Below are positions 35,673 through 49,296 of a stretch of DNA of 64,000 bases, one piece after another. The notes below the pieces were generated by a model. That model was given only the letters and a program-made list of their open reading frames with translations, was not told the origin of the DNA and did no database searches. Position numbers and translations under genes: made by a program. Source of the DNA: Vespa crabro. Its lineage: Eukaryota > Arthropoda > Insecta > Hymenoptera > Vespidae. The stretch spans positions 5,646,021 to 5,710,020 of the forward strand of contig NC_060968.1 in the NCBI RefSeq assembly GCF_910589235.1, in the 5' to 3' direction. How positions within the stretch are numbered: position 1 is the stretch's first letter; the number at the start of each line of letters is the position of its first letter.

Positions 35673-37217
35673 CTTAATATTCTTCACCTTTCCCTTTGCT
35701 CTTATTCTCCCACTCTGCGTATACCCTTAACAATGGCGGCTACGTTTACGAGCGGAAGGTGGAACGAAAGTCTTGCGTATTTCTTTTCTTTAGGGTCGAG
35801 TCATAGCTATGGAAAACCCAGCACAGCACACCAAGGCTGTTGGAAGAGCTTCTCTCTTTCTTTTTCTCTTTTCCTTGCTTTTCCTTTTTTTTTTTTTCTG
35901 CACTGATTCAAATATCCGACTGACTCGATTCGAGTGTGGGAACTCCCACAAATGTACGCGTGCGCTCTCCTTCCTTTTCTAGAATGTAAAGAGAAAAAAG
36001 GATTACCAAGAGAGGAATGATTTTGGAGATGGGATTCGTCGTCGTCTTTTCTACAACCGAATACAAAGAGACGCATCTTCGTCGGCATAGCGACTTTCTA
36101 TCTTCTTCTCTCTTTCTCTCTCATTCATTGTATTCGCCGCGCTATCACAATGGCCACCAGCCACTTTTTTATTTATTTGGGTCTCTAGGGCTTTTCTCTC
36201 CTACCTTTTTTTTTTTCGTTCCTACTCTTACGGCGTTCCTTTCTATAGGAGCAAGCTACTACTCTACCACGTGTAAAGGAATGAATAGATAGAGAGGAAA
36301 AGAGAGGACCAGCAATCATTTTACGTTGTGGTCACGTAAGCGTCTTTCGGAGAACGTGATGTTTGTGGAATAGCCCACGATCATTAAACTTCTAATTGCG
36401 TGCGTGCGCGCGCTCAGACAACCCAATGGAAATCGTTCGAGTTTCTTCATGAAGTTATAATAATTGCTTGTAACACACACGCATAGATCACAAGTTACCC
36501 ATGGTTAGTGAACGAACTTTTATGGAGAAGAAATAAAATACATAATGTCGTTCAACATTTACTCCTTTTTGAGCTTTGTTTGCCGCTTTGCGAAAGAATT
36601 CTGTTTGTTAATTATACTCTCCTCCTCCTGATCCGTTTACCGAGGTTTCATTCGGACATTTCAATACTTTCTTTCGTTTTACGGTCTTCGTGCTAGGGGT
36701 ACAAAGTGTACCCCCTAATCCCATCAGGATTTACGAGATCTCATTATGGGTGCAACTAATTGCAAGTTGGATAAAGGGTTTCTTCATGGGTCATATAATT
36801 GATTCGAAGGGTAAGCGAGGCAGAGAAAGGTTGACTATCTTCCTGGTCCTCTTTCTCATTGCTCTATTTTGGTCTACATGTATATATCCATGAAAGGTTT
36901 TATTTTCTACTTGGTTAAAAAGAGATACAAAGATGTAGAAAAGAAAAGGTTAAAATATCTTACTTCATAGTTACTGTCATAAAGCAAAGTTGAATAATCT
37001 AGTTTACTACATTTAGATGTACCGTGTATAATGTATGTACGTATTTTCTGAGTACGGCAATTCGTGGTTGTAATTGCTCGCGAGTGTGTGAAAGAAACTT
37101 CCTCTTCCTTTGTCTCATCCTTGTTCTTTATCTCTCTCTCTCTCTTTTCCTTTCACGTGCACATACTCTTTTGTACTCTATTTCTAACTGTTTCTCTCTT
37201 TAGTATTAACATTATTT
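35673..37217. other. Non-coding stretch, nothing recognised
   Basis: Pyrimidine-rich patches at 35850-35900 and 36080-36125, and a 17-base alternating GC/GT tract at 36398-36414. No credible gene. Confidence 0.5.
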
Positions 37218-37260
<43 letters not shown>

Positions 37261-37276
37261 TCCTCCCTCCCTCCCC
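37218..37276. repeat. (CT)n passing into (CCT)n
   Basis: About 19 CT units, then TCC/CCCT variants. Confidence 0.95.
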
Positions 37277-38693
37277 CTCTTTCTCCTTTTCAACGTTATT
37301 GCATCGTTATGACGACACTTAGCCTTGCGTAGTCAGCCAAGCCTTCCTAGAATTGGGGCTAATGGAACTTTTAGTTATGAAAGGAATGGTCAAAGTTTTT
37401 GGCATAACTGTGGCATTCCTGCTTGAATATCACTCGTTCAGAAATAGATCATTGTTTAGCCAAACCCTTGTTTCGCAAACTTCGTTATGATTTTCGTTCG
37501 TTTACTAAACTCACGCTTTTCCAGTACTCGTGAAAACAAAACACCTTTAATCCAAATTCGATAAATCTGTGTTCTCGTATTCGCACCATAACGAAGCACC
37601 CGATCTATTTAACATGATTTAATTTCGAGAAGATTTATTGGCAAAATGCTGAGCAAATAACATGTATTTCAATTACACATTGATTACTAAAAATCTATAT
37701 TAGACTGTGTTCACAGAAGCACTTTAATCCGGCAGGTTAACGCGAACGAAAGTTTCGCGATACGCGTATTCTCTTTACTATTGATCACGGATCGAGGTAC
37801 AGATAAGCAGTTCTCGATATTGACGCAGTATAAAGGAAAATAATTGGATGGAATGAAAATTGCCACGTAATACATTTAATAAACCCGTTCTTTTCTCGGA
37901 AGATCATAAACTACTGATTTCCAATGAATTTAGGACATTTTTTCTCGTCTTGAGAATATAACATTCCTCATAAATACATGTATACGCGAAGGTATAACGA
38001 AGGCTCAAAGTAATAATAAAGGCTCAATGCATAAATAGAGATACAAGTAAGTTAAAAGTAGCGAAAGAATATTTCCTTATTAGGCACTCTGTTAGAAGCT
38101 AGAGTGAAGATTAACACACCCTTAGTAGCAGCATTATGAAATATCAAATTCGACTACATATGTCGAAAGTATTTTCTTATAAATTGAAAAATATGGTAAA
38201 AGCGTGCTTGCGTCTCGTTGGCGTTTATTTTTTACCTTTTTTTAGAAAATTTACCTCAAAGTGCGACAGAAAGGGTTAGAAAATTTCTTGATTTTATGTA
38301 TTACGTGCAAAATCGGAGATATCATTTTACCGCAATGTACCGTGTATTCAAAGTCAGTAAGAAGAAAGCTTTTTTATATAATGATATGTAAAAATCCCGT
38401 GAAAGAAAAAACAAAGAAATGTGATCTCGTTTCGATATTAATTTATTTTCTCCTAGAAGAAATGAGAAAAGAGCTGAAATCATAGAGATTATTCGAAATC
38501 GCGAGTAATACGAGCCATTCACTATCTTCGGTTATTGCGGTTAAAGTCTTTTCACCCGACCAATTAGAGATAAAATTTCTCGAAGTGCACCCTCTTTGGA
38601 TGAACAGTCTCGCGATTCCCTTCATTCGGTCGAATAACGCGGAACACGAAGTCTATTACGTCTTCCTCTTTTTCTTTTTTTCTTTTTATTCTG
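37277..38693. other. Non-coding AT-rich stretch, nothing recognised
   Basis: No tandem array and no frame with a recognisable product. AAGGCTCAA occurs twice close together at about 38000-38025. Confidence 0.55.
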
Positions 38694-38788
38694 TTTTTCT
38701 TTTCTTCTTTTTCCTTTTTTCTTTCTTTCTTCTTTTTTTTTTCTTTCTTTTTTTTTTCTTTTTTTTTTTTTTCTTTTCTTTTTTTTTT
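38694..38788. repeat. 95-base uninterrupted pyrimidine tract
   Basis: Only T and C (mostly T) for 95 bases, ending in TTTTTATAG at 38792. That end would make an extreme 3' splice acceptor on the plus strand, but the following sequence shows no recognisable exon. Slippage-grown low-complexity DNA is the simplest reading. Confidence 0.85.
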
Positions 38789-39462
38789 ATAGAATGTAGT
38801 ATTATCTCCCTCGAGGGGAAGCAGATCGGTATAGTACGCTTGAAAACGTGAGGCGTACGACCATCCTCCCTTTTCCATTTTCAGCCCTTTTGCCGTTTCT
38901 CATGTAACCGACCCTTCCCGGGGAAGTGAGCGCGGGGCAAACGTAATTATTTCGCAATTTACTACCCTTTGCCAAGCGTAGATTTAAAATAGCTGCATTT
39001 ATAGTGCTTGTCGGTGATACGGGAAATCGTTCCGGGTAGGGTGAATATCGCAATGCTTTTTAAAACCGTTGCTCTTCCACTCTGTGAACCCACTCGACAA
39101 AATCAAGCGCTCCGTTGGACCAGGAGCATCAACTTTTCTCATCTACGTCATCGAGCGTTGTCGATCGTACTCGTGCGTACGATGGTACTCTTATATAACA
39201 GAGACCTTCCGTTTAACGAGAATTTAAGTTTCTTTCGGGTATGTCAAGGATCCAGTCAGAAGCAAGAGAGAACACTCAAGGAAGAAAGAATTGCCTCCTA
39301 CTCTGCTTGCACACGTTTCTCCCGTCTACCTTCTGTGTCTTATTGCTCCCACGTGTTCTCAAGAGTCGTTCGAAATAAGCCAAAACGAATCGTTTCGCCG
39401 TTGCGTTGTAATAGTATAGCGTAGGAATACATATTCGACTATCCTTGATCATCCTTTGGATG
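38789..39462. other. Non-coding stretch, nothing recognised
   Basis: A plus-strand frame at 39008-39424 is open for 138 codons but has no recognisable product and is overlapped on the minus strand. Confidence 0.5.
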
Positions 39463-39510
39463 CAAATAGACATACAAATAGACGTAGAAATAGGCATACA
39501 AATGGACATC
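39463..39510. repeat. 12-bp minisatellite, four units
   Basis: Four 12-base units starting at 39463, 39475, 39487 and 39499, with consensus CAAATAGACATA. Later units carry one to three changes. Twelve is a multiple of 3, so any frame gives a four-residue repeat (minus strand Ser/Ile/Cys/Met-rich). Confidence 0.85.
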
Positions 39511-42500
39511 ATATTCGTGCATACACGTATACATGGACTCATGTCGGATAATTATCGTTGAGAGAAAACGGTATCCTTCTTCGCTATTTTTATTTTTTCC
39601 CCTTTCATGTGTCACCACCATAATGTTGCAGCGTTAGAAGGTCAACGATAAGTGGCCCGCCGGACTTGGCTTGATACTTACGTCGGGTATCAGAGACGAT
39701 TTGGTGTGTGCAATGAGTTGTAACGCGCTTCGCCTTCTCTGGGCCTGGAAATTTGAACTTGGACGACAGCCAAGCTTTCGCTTGAGATAAGGAACGTGTA
39801 AGAGAGAAAGAGACGGAAGAAAGCAAAGTACACACCAAGCCAAATATATCGATGCTTCTCGAAAAAGTCGTCGCGTCACCAAATATCCCACATAACTCCT
39901 GGACTATCCGCCTGGATAAGTTTCCCGGCGACAGGGTACTTTCAACTATATCCAGCGATTCGTCGCGTCTCGTCGCTTAAAGTCTCGTTACGATGTTTTA
40001 CTTTTCATATTAATGTTTTTTATGTTTTTCCTTTTTTTTTTCCTCATGTTTCGCCCATAAAACGATTTATTTTTTGATAAATTATTAGAAGATGAATGAG
40101 AGATGAAATAAAAATAAAGTTCAGTATGTGGAGCAACGTACTCCCTTTGGTTTTCTCTTTGTTATACTAAAAAAAGACCGTTAGATATTTGTTCGGAAAA
40201 AGTTTCTCTCTGAACAGCTATCGGAGAAAAGAGCGATTTAGTTTCTATCCGCCTTTGTGTAACCGAACATAAATATTGGATTACTTGTAGCTAGCAAGAG
40301 GGGTACGTAGCGGGAAGACGTAAGAGCATCTATAACGTAGGTACGAATAGTGAAACTGAAGGCCGGAAAGAGATGGAAGGAATTAGGAAAGGGCTAATCC
40401 TTCGGTTCGACGATCTTAAGAGCTCACAGCGTCTATTTCTCGTGTGCGTTGCTTTTATCGACCGGACAGTACGTATCTACGGATAAAGGAATCAAGTCGG
40501 AAGAAGCGGAACATAGAGACTCTAAGGGCAGAGAGAACAGGGAAACGGGGCTTTAATTGGACCGGCTGGAAAGGAGGAAGAGATCAGTATCCAGGAAAGT
40601 TAGGAAATGCGCATAGTTAAACTAATTTAGTGTGAATCGTCGGCCAAGAAAATTCTTCCTGAATAAACCTAAACGGTGGTCAGGTTGGACGGAGGGGAAG
40701 AGAGTAAGTCTTTATCTTTTCTTCTTTCACCGTATTTCCCAAAGGCCGAACTCGCAATGCCATCACGTACCGATGTGTAACTGTTTCTTTTGCTTTACGG
40801 TTTTAATAAATCTTCGTGAGGTAATTCGCAGTGATACAAGGCTGGCATTAACTTCACTACAGCGATATACCCTCGTGCGGCCGGTATCCGTTATGGTTTG
40901 GGTGATCGAAGATCGACTCAATTCACTAGAGTTTTCGGTGGAAGTAAAACGGTAACGACTCAATGGATGGATCTTCGTTGAATCTTGAGTTATTATTCTG
41001 GAAGATAGGAAAAAGTACTTCGGAATTTCTACGTAATCACTTAATACTTTTTTGCTTCGTAATTGTTTGGACTTTCCTAAAGTTAAAGTTTCACGATTGT
41101 GACTCGTAATACGAAAAATCACGCGATGAGGGAGAAATCGCAGGATTTATAAAAAAGAAATCCTGGAGCTTAACGAGTCCTCCCTTTCCTTAAACCGTCG
41201 TCAAGTTCGTGCCGGCGTGACATATTTTCGGCTTTGAGTTTTCGTACTTTCGCTTGGGAGGCACGCGTCGTAATCGTTGATCGATCAGGCAAGCAATCTT
41301 CATGGATCAGGGGTTGTTTGTAAAGCGAAATCTTTCTCCTGCCTCATTCTCTCTCCCTACTCTCTTTCCTCCTCTCTTTCCTCTCCGTATTCTCTACCGG
41401 ATTCGAAGTTGGGCCCGCCTCCGCCGATCTTAACTCAGTCGCTAAAGAAAATCGCTGCGTTGCGGCAATGTTTATCGAACATGGTTTCGGTGGATTCGCG
41501 GGGATTAAACGAGAGCCGGCCCCCGCTTTAATGAACTCCCTCGACGAAGGCAGCCGAGCGGCTGCAAATTTGCGCTGTTGCCACGCAAAGGTACTAGTAG
41601 CGTTACAGTAAATGAAAATTTAATCTGCAGATCGATTCCATCCGAGCTGTTACGTCCAGCAATACGTCCGGCGAGCATTAATTCACGCCGACTTTCACTC
41701 GTTCCCTTCGATTAAAGCACGTAAATGGTACACACTCCACCCCTTATCTCCATCCCATGTTCGATTTGTACTTGCATCGATCTGCACCGCTACCATTTTT
41801 TTTTCTTTTTTTTCCTTTCACTATCAAGCGAGTCATGCATCTTTGAACTAATCGTGTTCTCGGTGTATCAGGAAAACCATGAGTGAAAGCCGAATGATCC
41901 GGATCTCTATTGGTTAGAGTCAACAGAACCATTAGAATTTGTATAGAGGGAGAAAGAGAGAAACGCGTCGACACAGTTTAGGCGTACGAATTATTTCCGG
42001 CGAATGAGTAGCTTGCACAACTCTCTACACTCGATGGGCAATAACGTTTCGATTTCCTTCCCGTCGCAGAGGTAGATAATAAATATTCAGATAACGCGGA
42101 TTTCCTGGATTACCCTGAAAGCAATTTTCCGCACGTAGGTTGGTGGTAGATAGACTCGCTTGAGAAATCATCCCTTTAAGTTGCTACTACAGTCTCTACT
42201 AGCGCCTTGCGAAATCGGTAATAATATCCTGATTTTACGAGGAGTCAGAGAGTGGTAAGGGGGAAAACTGACGAAAGGCAACGTAATAAAATTCATACTC
42301 CGCTGGAATAAGAATCCGGCCGTGCCTTACTACCATCGACGACGTTTCATTATGATGAAAAAATAAATGCGATTTATACCTCTAACTTCTCAGACGGATA
42401 GATAGAAAAGAAGACACGTGTGCTTTATATTTCATCAGACGATGGAAAAGTAACAGACGATAACTTGATTGGATATCCCGAAATGGGCAATGCGGATAGT

Positions 42501-44437
42501 TTGTTTCCAACGTAAGGGTGGGTCATCTCCAATTTTGGTCAGGCTCTTATATCGCTTAAACGGCTATGACAAAAGCCATTACTAAGCCCCTCAGAGCTGC
42601 CTTAACGCATAGAGATGCAGTACGCCAAGGAACGATTTCTATCTTCGAATCGAACGTACACTTTTTCTTTTATTTTTATTCTTAATGTTCTTAACATATT
42701 CTCATATTAGACCAATCCTATTGGTATTATCGTCATAGAGAGTACGAATACGCGGAGCTCTGCGGTGAAGAGTACAAGGTTGGATTTTCAATACACCTAG
42801 TTATATATATCAAATTTTTAATAAAATATAAAATATGAAAATACTTGCAGAGAAAAGAACTTAAGGAAGAAACTTAAGTAAGAGCCTTTCGTCCAATAAA
42901 CATATATCTTGGAAGGCATTAATTCGGCAAACATAACACAAACTTACCCTTATGAAATCGTCTCTAGAAGTAGCCCAATTCATATTGGCTACAACATTTC
43001 GAGTGACAGCAAGTATAATTCGCGATAAAGTATATAGCGGTGTTCTACACCGTCTAACTTCTTGTTGCCCTCGAGTTCCTTTACACCTATAATATAGTAC
43101 TGTTCTTCCAATGTTAGGTAACTCTATTTAAAGGCTTTACTCGTAAGACCTGATACCTCCTATTCTTCCGGTGAGGCATCTTAGAACTTGGCCAAAATGG
43201 ATGTATTTTCTATCGACGATTGTCGCCTTCAAAAAGTTGACTACTAGTAAGACATCACCGGTCCGAATGATAGTCCGTGGTGTTTGATGGCACTAGGTTT
43301 TTTCGTCATGCTGTGTGAGGAAATTACTAGAACATTTCATCATTCATTGTTTCATGAGCTAGGGACGAAGGAAGATTTTTATATTCCCTTTCTTTCTCTC
43401 TCTCTCTCTTCCCCTATCTTTGTCTCTCTTTTGTTCTTTTTCTGTCTGTTTCATTCTTTTAATTTTTTTGTCTCTTGCGCTGACAGTATGTCGTAGACAT
43501 CAGAAAGGTCGGCTAATCGTCTTGGCTATGTACTGTATACCATGCAAGTAGGTAGCGTAGATTTAATTAAAACTAGTAGCCCACGGCAAACATATTTTCT
43601 GGACGAGAATACGCCCTTCTCGTATACGTTACAAGGATGCGAAGAGCGAACTCGGTGGGCGTTTCGGTTCTGGGATTCTGCAATGCCGGCGGCTTTCTTC
43701 TCCACGAGAAAATGAGAAATTGTATAACTTTAGTACATCCAATTTTCGCACGGCCCCGTTCTAATGCAGCTGGCTCCCCCTTATTTAATATATTTGGTTT
43801 TGACTTTCGCGAATCGATTTAGTAAATATATCTCGCAGAAAATATCATTTAATAATCTTTTCTGAGATATCGCGCTTAGCGTTCACTCTCGGGCAATTTC
43901 CATCTGCATCATTTCCATCATTATATGCTATTGAAACTTATCTGTACGATAGTCTTCTTTGAAACTAAAATTCGCCATAGGTCATAATTTGACACAAAAG
44001 TAATTTAATTTAAGATTGTCTCTGTTTCTAATAAAAGATTGTCTCTAGGAATTATGATTACATTCAGCTTAGGTCAATTCTTAAATTATAATTTTGAAAC
44101 TCTGTGAAATTTATGTTCAGAAATCGTAATGTATTTTCAAATAAACATTGGTCTGACTATATCTTATTATCATGTTGTAATAAAAAGTCATGGAGTAAGT
44201 GGCAAAGGAGATAACATCGCGCGATGGGATTAGCCGCTAGACGTCCTAGAATTTGCGATACTAGAACGATCGAAAAGTTCACCCGAGGGTTTACGTGGAT
44301 TTCTCGTTTGTGAGGGTAGACGGCAGTGGTGGTGACGCCGGCGTGTTTTCCGAGTCCCCGTGGATGTCGGCACGTCTGTTTGTCCACGTCGGTCTTCACG
44401 ACTGAGATATCCTACCTGCGCTCTACCCATCCTCTAC
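39511..44437. other. Long non-coding stretch, nothing recognised
   Basis: Almost 5 kb without a tandem array of note, the cleanest part of the window. The plus-strand frame at 40632-40955 and the minus-strand frames at 44157-44430 have no recognisable product. No tRNA, rRNA or transposon signature was found. It looks like unique intergenic or intronic DNA, and would be worth testing for conservation. Confidence 0.5.
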
Positions 44438-44477
44438 ATTATATACATATACATATACACACATATATATACGTATG

Positions 44478-44544
<67 letters not shown>

Positions 44545-44546
44545 GT
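44438..44546. repeat. Compound (CATA)n-(TA)n array
   Basis: The longest TA-type array, about 109 bases, starting with CATA and GTAT variants and ending in CATATG. Confidence 0.95.
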
Positions 44547-44888
44547 AGATAATACACATATAGATGAGTATATAGCATAGAGTTAGACGGTAGTTGGTGG
44601 ATGTGAAATAGATAGATATGTGCAACATAGGTATACAAAGCTCCATCGTGAGAGAGCGTCCCTCCAGTGTCAGTTGCGCGTGTTTGCTATGCTTGCCCAG
44701 GCATGCTTCCAACTAAACTAACCTTGCCACGCCTCGACGCATCGATGACACCGCTCTGCACGAAGCCGCTCCTGTTTCGTACGAATCTCCTTGTTTTCTA
44801 GCGTTAATACATGCTTAACATATTATCCATAAAGATCAGACTTTTTTTCGAATTTAGCTAAAAAATTATCGGTGTACGTTATTTATAT

Positions 44889-44890
<2 letters not shown>

Positions 44891-44929
<39 letters not shown>
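44891..44929. repeat. (TA)n microsatellite
   Basis: About 19 TA units. Confidence 0.95.
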
Positions 44930-44931
<2 letters not shown>

Positions 44932-47053
44932 AACAACGAATATGGATCGGATACGAATCCGTTGAAGCATTTAACTTTAATGTATAAGGAACGAATGTAA
45001 ATCAGTGAAATTTTTGTACGATCGAATTACAACTGATATAGAAAAGGAAAAAGAAAGAGGTTGAAGATATGACCAAAATGGAAGGGGGAGAGGAAACTTC
45101 AGTGGTCTTTTAGACATCAGGGGGTCAACTAGGGACCGTTCGAGTTCTAGCAACCTCCAACCTCTACTTTCGCATTTGTGACCGGTCCTTTGCCCGCGCT
45201 TAATTCGAGCAGAAAGTAGTCTGGCGAGCCCGCAGTATACAGAGACTCATAATTTCTGCTCGACAGCGCTCTCAAAGACGCGGAGAAACGTAATAACGTG
45301 GAGGAAAGAGAAAGAGAGGCAAGAAAGAGAAAGAGAGAGGGGGGAAGGTAAAAGAGAGCGGTGAAAGAGCGTAGAAGAGGGAGAAATGGAATGGGGCGGA
45401 GAAGGGGAGCGAATGACAGAAATGGTCGTAACGCTGGCCAACGCACTGCTTTGATATACTTATATAGTCGTGTTGCCATTGGGAGGGAGGAGGTCGAATC
45501 CACTTTGATTACAGGATGACGTAGCCGAGATGGGCTCGTTTCTAGAGCAGTCCAATGTTCGTCATCAATTCGTTGAGTTTGTTCGGTCGGACCAAATCTC
45601 GATGCGTTCGACCGTGAAAACCCCAACCGTTCGGAGAATTCGCGCATACTGCTTTATTCGTTATTTCGACTTCAAATTCTCATTAACGTACTTTGATTCT
45701 TTACGATTCTTTGACTGTTTCATGTTTATTTGTAGAAATTTCGTAAGGCATAAGGGTTTTTTTATTTTTCTCTGAATATATTCTAAATATCGAGGCTGTG
45801 TGTCTGGTTTAAGTTTCACAGAATTAATATGGTAGTGTCTACCTTGATCATGGAATTAAGAGTATACTAAATGTAATCTCAACTCAAGCTTTAAAGATTA
45901 ATAAAAGTAGGAAAAGTTTTGCGGCGGTTTATGTATTTTGTAAATCAAACGTTTAACTCTTAAAGTACTTAATATCCTATACTGCATAGTTCCAACCACG
46001 AAGTAACTCTGTTAAGTACTAGGAAAACTAGGCCACGCGTAAAATCTTGCGTTAATCCGCCATTTACTCTTTCAGAAATTTTCATTTTTCGAAAACTTAT
46101 TTTCGTGGATCCATTTCTCAAAATGTTAATAAATTTTTCAATTTTTTCCAATATTCTATCAAATTTTATTTGATAATTTATTAAATATTTAACAAATCCT
46201 ATTTCTCCAGTTTCCCATAATGTACTTTGCACTTGAGAAAGAAGAAATGTCGAGCCGGGAATACGTCGAGTTGTTCGTCGGTTAATTTTTCAAATTATTC
46301 GGTATAAACCTGTAACCACTCCAAGTAGGAATCCCAGAGTGATAGTCGTGGTTCTGCAATGATTGCGGATGCAAATATACACTCTCTTGGATCTCTGCCC
46401 CTTTCTGCTCCTTTTCCTTTCCTCCTCCTACTTCCTCTTTCTCCCATCCCTCCCCCCACCCGCCCTCTCTCTCTCCTTCTATAGTAGTAGTAAGGTACAG
46501 TTTGATTCTGTGAGGGCTGAGGACGCTGAGAACGGAGCTTTCTGCGGCCTGCACCCAACCTCCTATGAATAATGCAGACCCAATGTAATTGATCGCCCAA
46601 TCGGAATGGCCTTTTATTTACTTTCCTTCGCTACGAACCGTCCGTTCGTTCCTTCGCTCCCTCGAAAGTTATTTGACATCGCCAAGGAGAGTGGAATGCG
46701 TTTTACTCTTTCCTTTTCTCCGAAGTCTCTCTCTCTATCTCCCTCTCTCTCTCTGTCCTCTCTCCCGTTTCTCCTCTTATTCCGCTTTTTGTCTCCCTGT
46801 CTGTGCGCTTCCTTTCGCGATAATAACGTTAAACGTGGCCACGATGTGGTAAGTCGCTTGTCATTCAATTGGAAAGGTAATGGCGCATGAAACTCATCCA
46901 GGAATGACTCCTCTAAAACGCTTTTCGTCGATCGCTTTCCTTACACGTGCAAACGCTAGAAGGGTGAATAGACACTCCCTTCGTATAGCCAATATATCGA
47001 GCACGAATTCTATCGAGCAAAAGTGATCGACGAAACGTTTTAATAACATTTCA
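44930..47053. other. Non-coding stretch, nothing recognised
   Basis: Purine-rich at 45300-45400 and pyrimidine-rich at 46380-46480 and 46720-46790. A palindromic TATCAAAT-TTT-ATTTGATA lies at 46157-46175. A minus-strand frame over 45147-45647 owes its length to the purine-rich patch. Confidence 0.5.
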
Positions 47054-47054
47054 A

Positions 47055-47107
<53 letters not shown>
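47054..47107. repeat. (TA)n microsatellite
   Basis: About 26 TA units with one CATA variant near the left end. Confidence 0.95.
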
Positions 47108-47111
<4 letters not shown>

Positions 47112-48974
47112 TGCATTGCATTTATTGTGTCATCGTCTGAAAAGAAAACATTAAGTTTGAGAATATCGCAGAACGATGTCGTCGAGACAGAATATGGAGT
47201 TTGTAACCTCGAGCAAAATCTCCGTCGAGTCGGCGAAGAGAGAGACGATCGTCGAACCTTGGCTGAAACTCTTACATACACACGCACACATACAGCTGCA
47301 AATACTCGTCAACGAGGTCCGCGTGACGCTTTAGAAACTTGGACGTTCACATATCCGCGAGTGAGCGAGCAAGCAAGCGAGCAGCAGGAGACTGAAGCGC
47401 CTTCACGTCGTCCTTAACTCCGCCATTTCGTGCAAACTTGGTCAGCAGCCGTTCGCAGAAGGTTGCGGCAGGGTTGCGGAGATAGATAGATAGGAGGTAG
47501 ATAGAAGTAGGGGGAGAGAGAGAAAGAGAGAGTGGAAGGACACCACTACAAACGCTCTAAAATCCCACGAGAGTTTGGGCGACCTGATTCGGTTCTGACG
47601 CGGGAGAAGCTTGAAAGGAAGGACATGAAGAAAAGAACGAAAAAGAGGAATCAAAGAGTGTGAGAGTGACAGAGAGGGCTAGAGTGCTATAGATGGAAAG
47701 CTAAAGAAATAGTGTGAGCGAACACAGACAGTACGGTAAACGCAGGGTCACCTAGAATCCCGGGCCAACGTTTCCTCTTCGGTGTCCGAAAAGTTTCTTC
47801 CCGTCCTCAAGGACGGTAACTCGACAAATTTAATCTAATGCTGGCTCGAACCAAGACCCATTTTATCGAAATTTGAAGCACCATAATTCTGAAAGAGGTA
47901 ACAGACTGAAGAGAGTTGAGAAAGGATGATGTTCGAAATGTAAAGTGAAGAAGAAGAAACGTAAACGACATTGTATCGAGAAATAACACAGAGTTATATT
48001 ATTATCCGATACCAGTAATCGGTTACATATACTGGTTCAGCAGTCATGTCGACAAACCGACCGTTTTCAGTAGTGAAAGATTATGATGTTGTTCGAAGCA
48101 ATTTTTCGGTCACTAAATTAATAGGGCTGCTTTCGACAAGGATTACTCTCTTTGCCCTAGCCTCTTCTTTTTTAATTGAATTTCTTTACGTCGATACTAG
48201 ACAAAGTTAGTCCCTTTATGCTGAAATGCCTTTTAGCGAATGTCTCGTGTACGAGCACCCCATTATCCCGGATAACAAATGCTAAGTGTTTTCTCTGTTA
48301 TCGAGCTCGCACGCTAGGGGAAAGTCGAACAAAAGGAAGAAGAAAGCTGCGTCCATTCGCCATATCACGGGACGTCTTTAAACTTTCAACAATGAATGGT
48401 ACTGTTTGTAAAATAGAAAAATTAAACTGGTGATGCAGGACAAGGACAGAGACGAGAAAGAGAACACGATGCTCCTTCGTAGAAAAGAAAGATAAAAGAA
48501 TTTGATTTTATTGGTCGCTTCGCTTGATAGAAAAAGAACAAAGAACTAGGAACGCAAAGTAAAACTGTAAATCCTAGTGGGATGTAAAAAGACATAAAGA
48601 AAAGGAGTTGCAAGAAAGAAAAAGAATGTCGAAAGGTTGCATGCATCTTTTCTTGAAGAAATTATGCATTCGTAAGTAGGAAAAAAATTCGCTAGATACG
48701 CATCCTTCATGAAATTTTGTTTTTAAATTCTTTCAACAATTCAGGATTTAATAAGAGCGCTTCCCGTTTCAGTTAACAAACGTTTTCACTGAAAGTCACT
48801 CGCTCTGTTGACAATGACGTTGACTCGATACAAGAGAGAACGCCTTTCCCTCTTTCGTCCTTTCTCTTCAGTCTCTCCTGTTCGAATTGCCGCTTTGTTA
48901 GTCGGCGAACAATGCCTTCGATATAATATGGTCGTACCGTTTCATGGTCTCACTGTTCGCTCGTTGTCCCAGTA
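47108..48974. other. Sequence upstream of the candidate gene
   Basis: An open frame at 47127-47417 has protein-like composition but no ATG near its start. From about 47500 to 47720 the plus strand is GA-rich, as in insect promoters or 5' untranslated exons; this is suggestive only. No TATA-initiator pair was found. Shortly before 48975 the sequence TCTCACTGTTCGC followed by TCGTTGTCCCAG (ending 48972) would serve as a 3' splice acceptor. Confidence 0.3.
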
Positions 48975-49095
48975 ATGGAGGCTGACAGATCCTTTGATGA
49001 TGCTGGTGGCAGTAGAAACGAAAGCAGAGAAAGGAAGAGCGGTCGTACTAATCTGTCGCCAACATATGACGTTCAGGCGATTATAGAACAAGAAC
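48975..49095 (+). CDS. Candidate coding exon 1, unknown protein
   Basis: ATG at 48975 opens a frame of 40 codons plus one base, ending at a perfect GTAAGT donor (49096-49101). The peptide is hydrophilic: acidic at the start (Asp/Glu in residues 2-9), a Ser/Arg/Lys-rich middle (residues 13-25), ending in Ile-Ile-Glu-Gln-Glu. The other two frames contain stops. A pyrimidine-rich acceptor ending CCCAG at 48972 lies just before the ATG, so this could instead be an internal exon starting at 48973 (123 bases). No domain is recognised. Confidence 0.33.
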
Positions 49096-49207
49096 GTAAG
49101 TGATAATAAAATTATCTTCGGTAACGATATAAAATTTCCATTCCATCGAATATTAATTCGTAATATCATTTCTATTACAAATTATTTAAGTTTCCATGGC
49201 AAATGAA

Positions 49208-49231
49208 TGTTACTAACTTTCGTTAGTAACA
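49208..49231. other. Hairpin within the proposed intron
   Basis: TGTTACTAAC, loop TTTC, GTTAGTAACA: perfect 10-bp stem. It includes TACTAAC (49211-49217), an ideal branch-point string, but the nearest AG is only about ten bases on. The acceptor used in the model is 80 bases further. Confidence 0.7.
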
Positions 49232-49296
49232 CTCATATTACTTCTAATTTCATCGTTTTCTTATGCTTGTATTGATTTTAACGAAGAATTCAAAAG

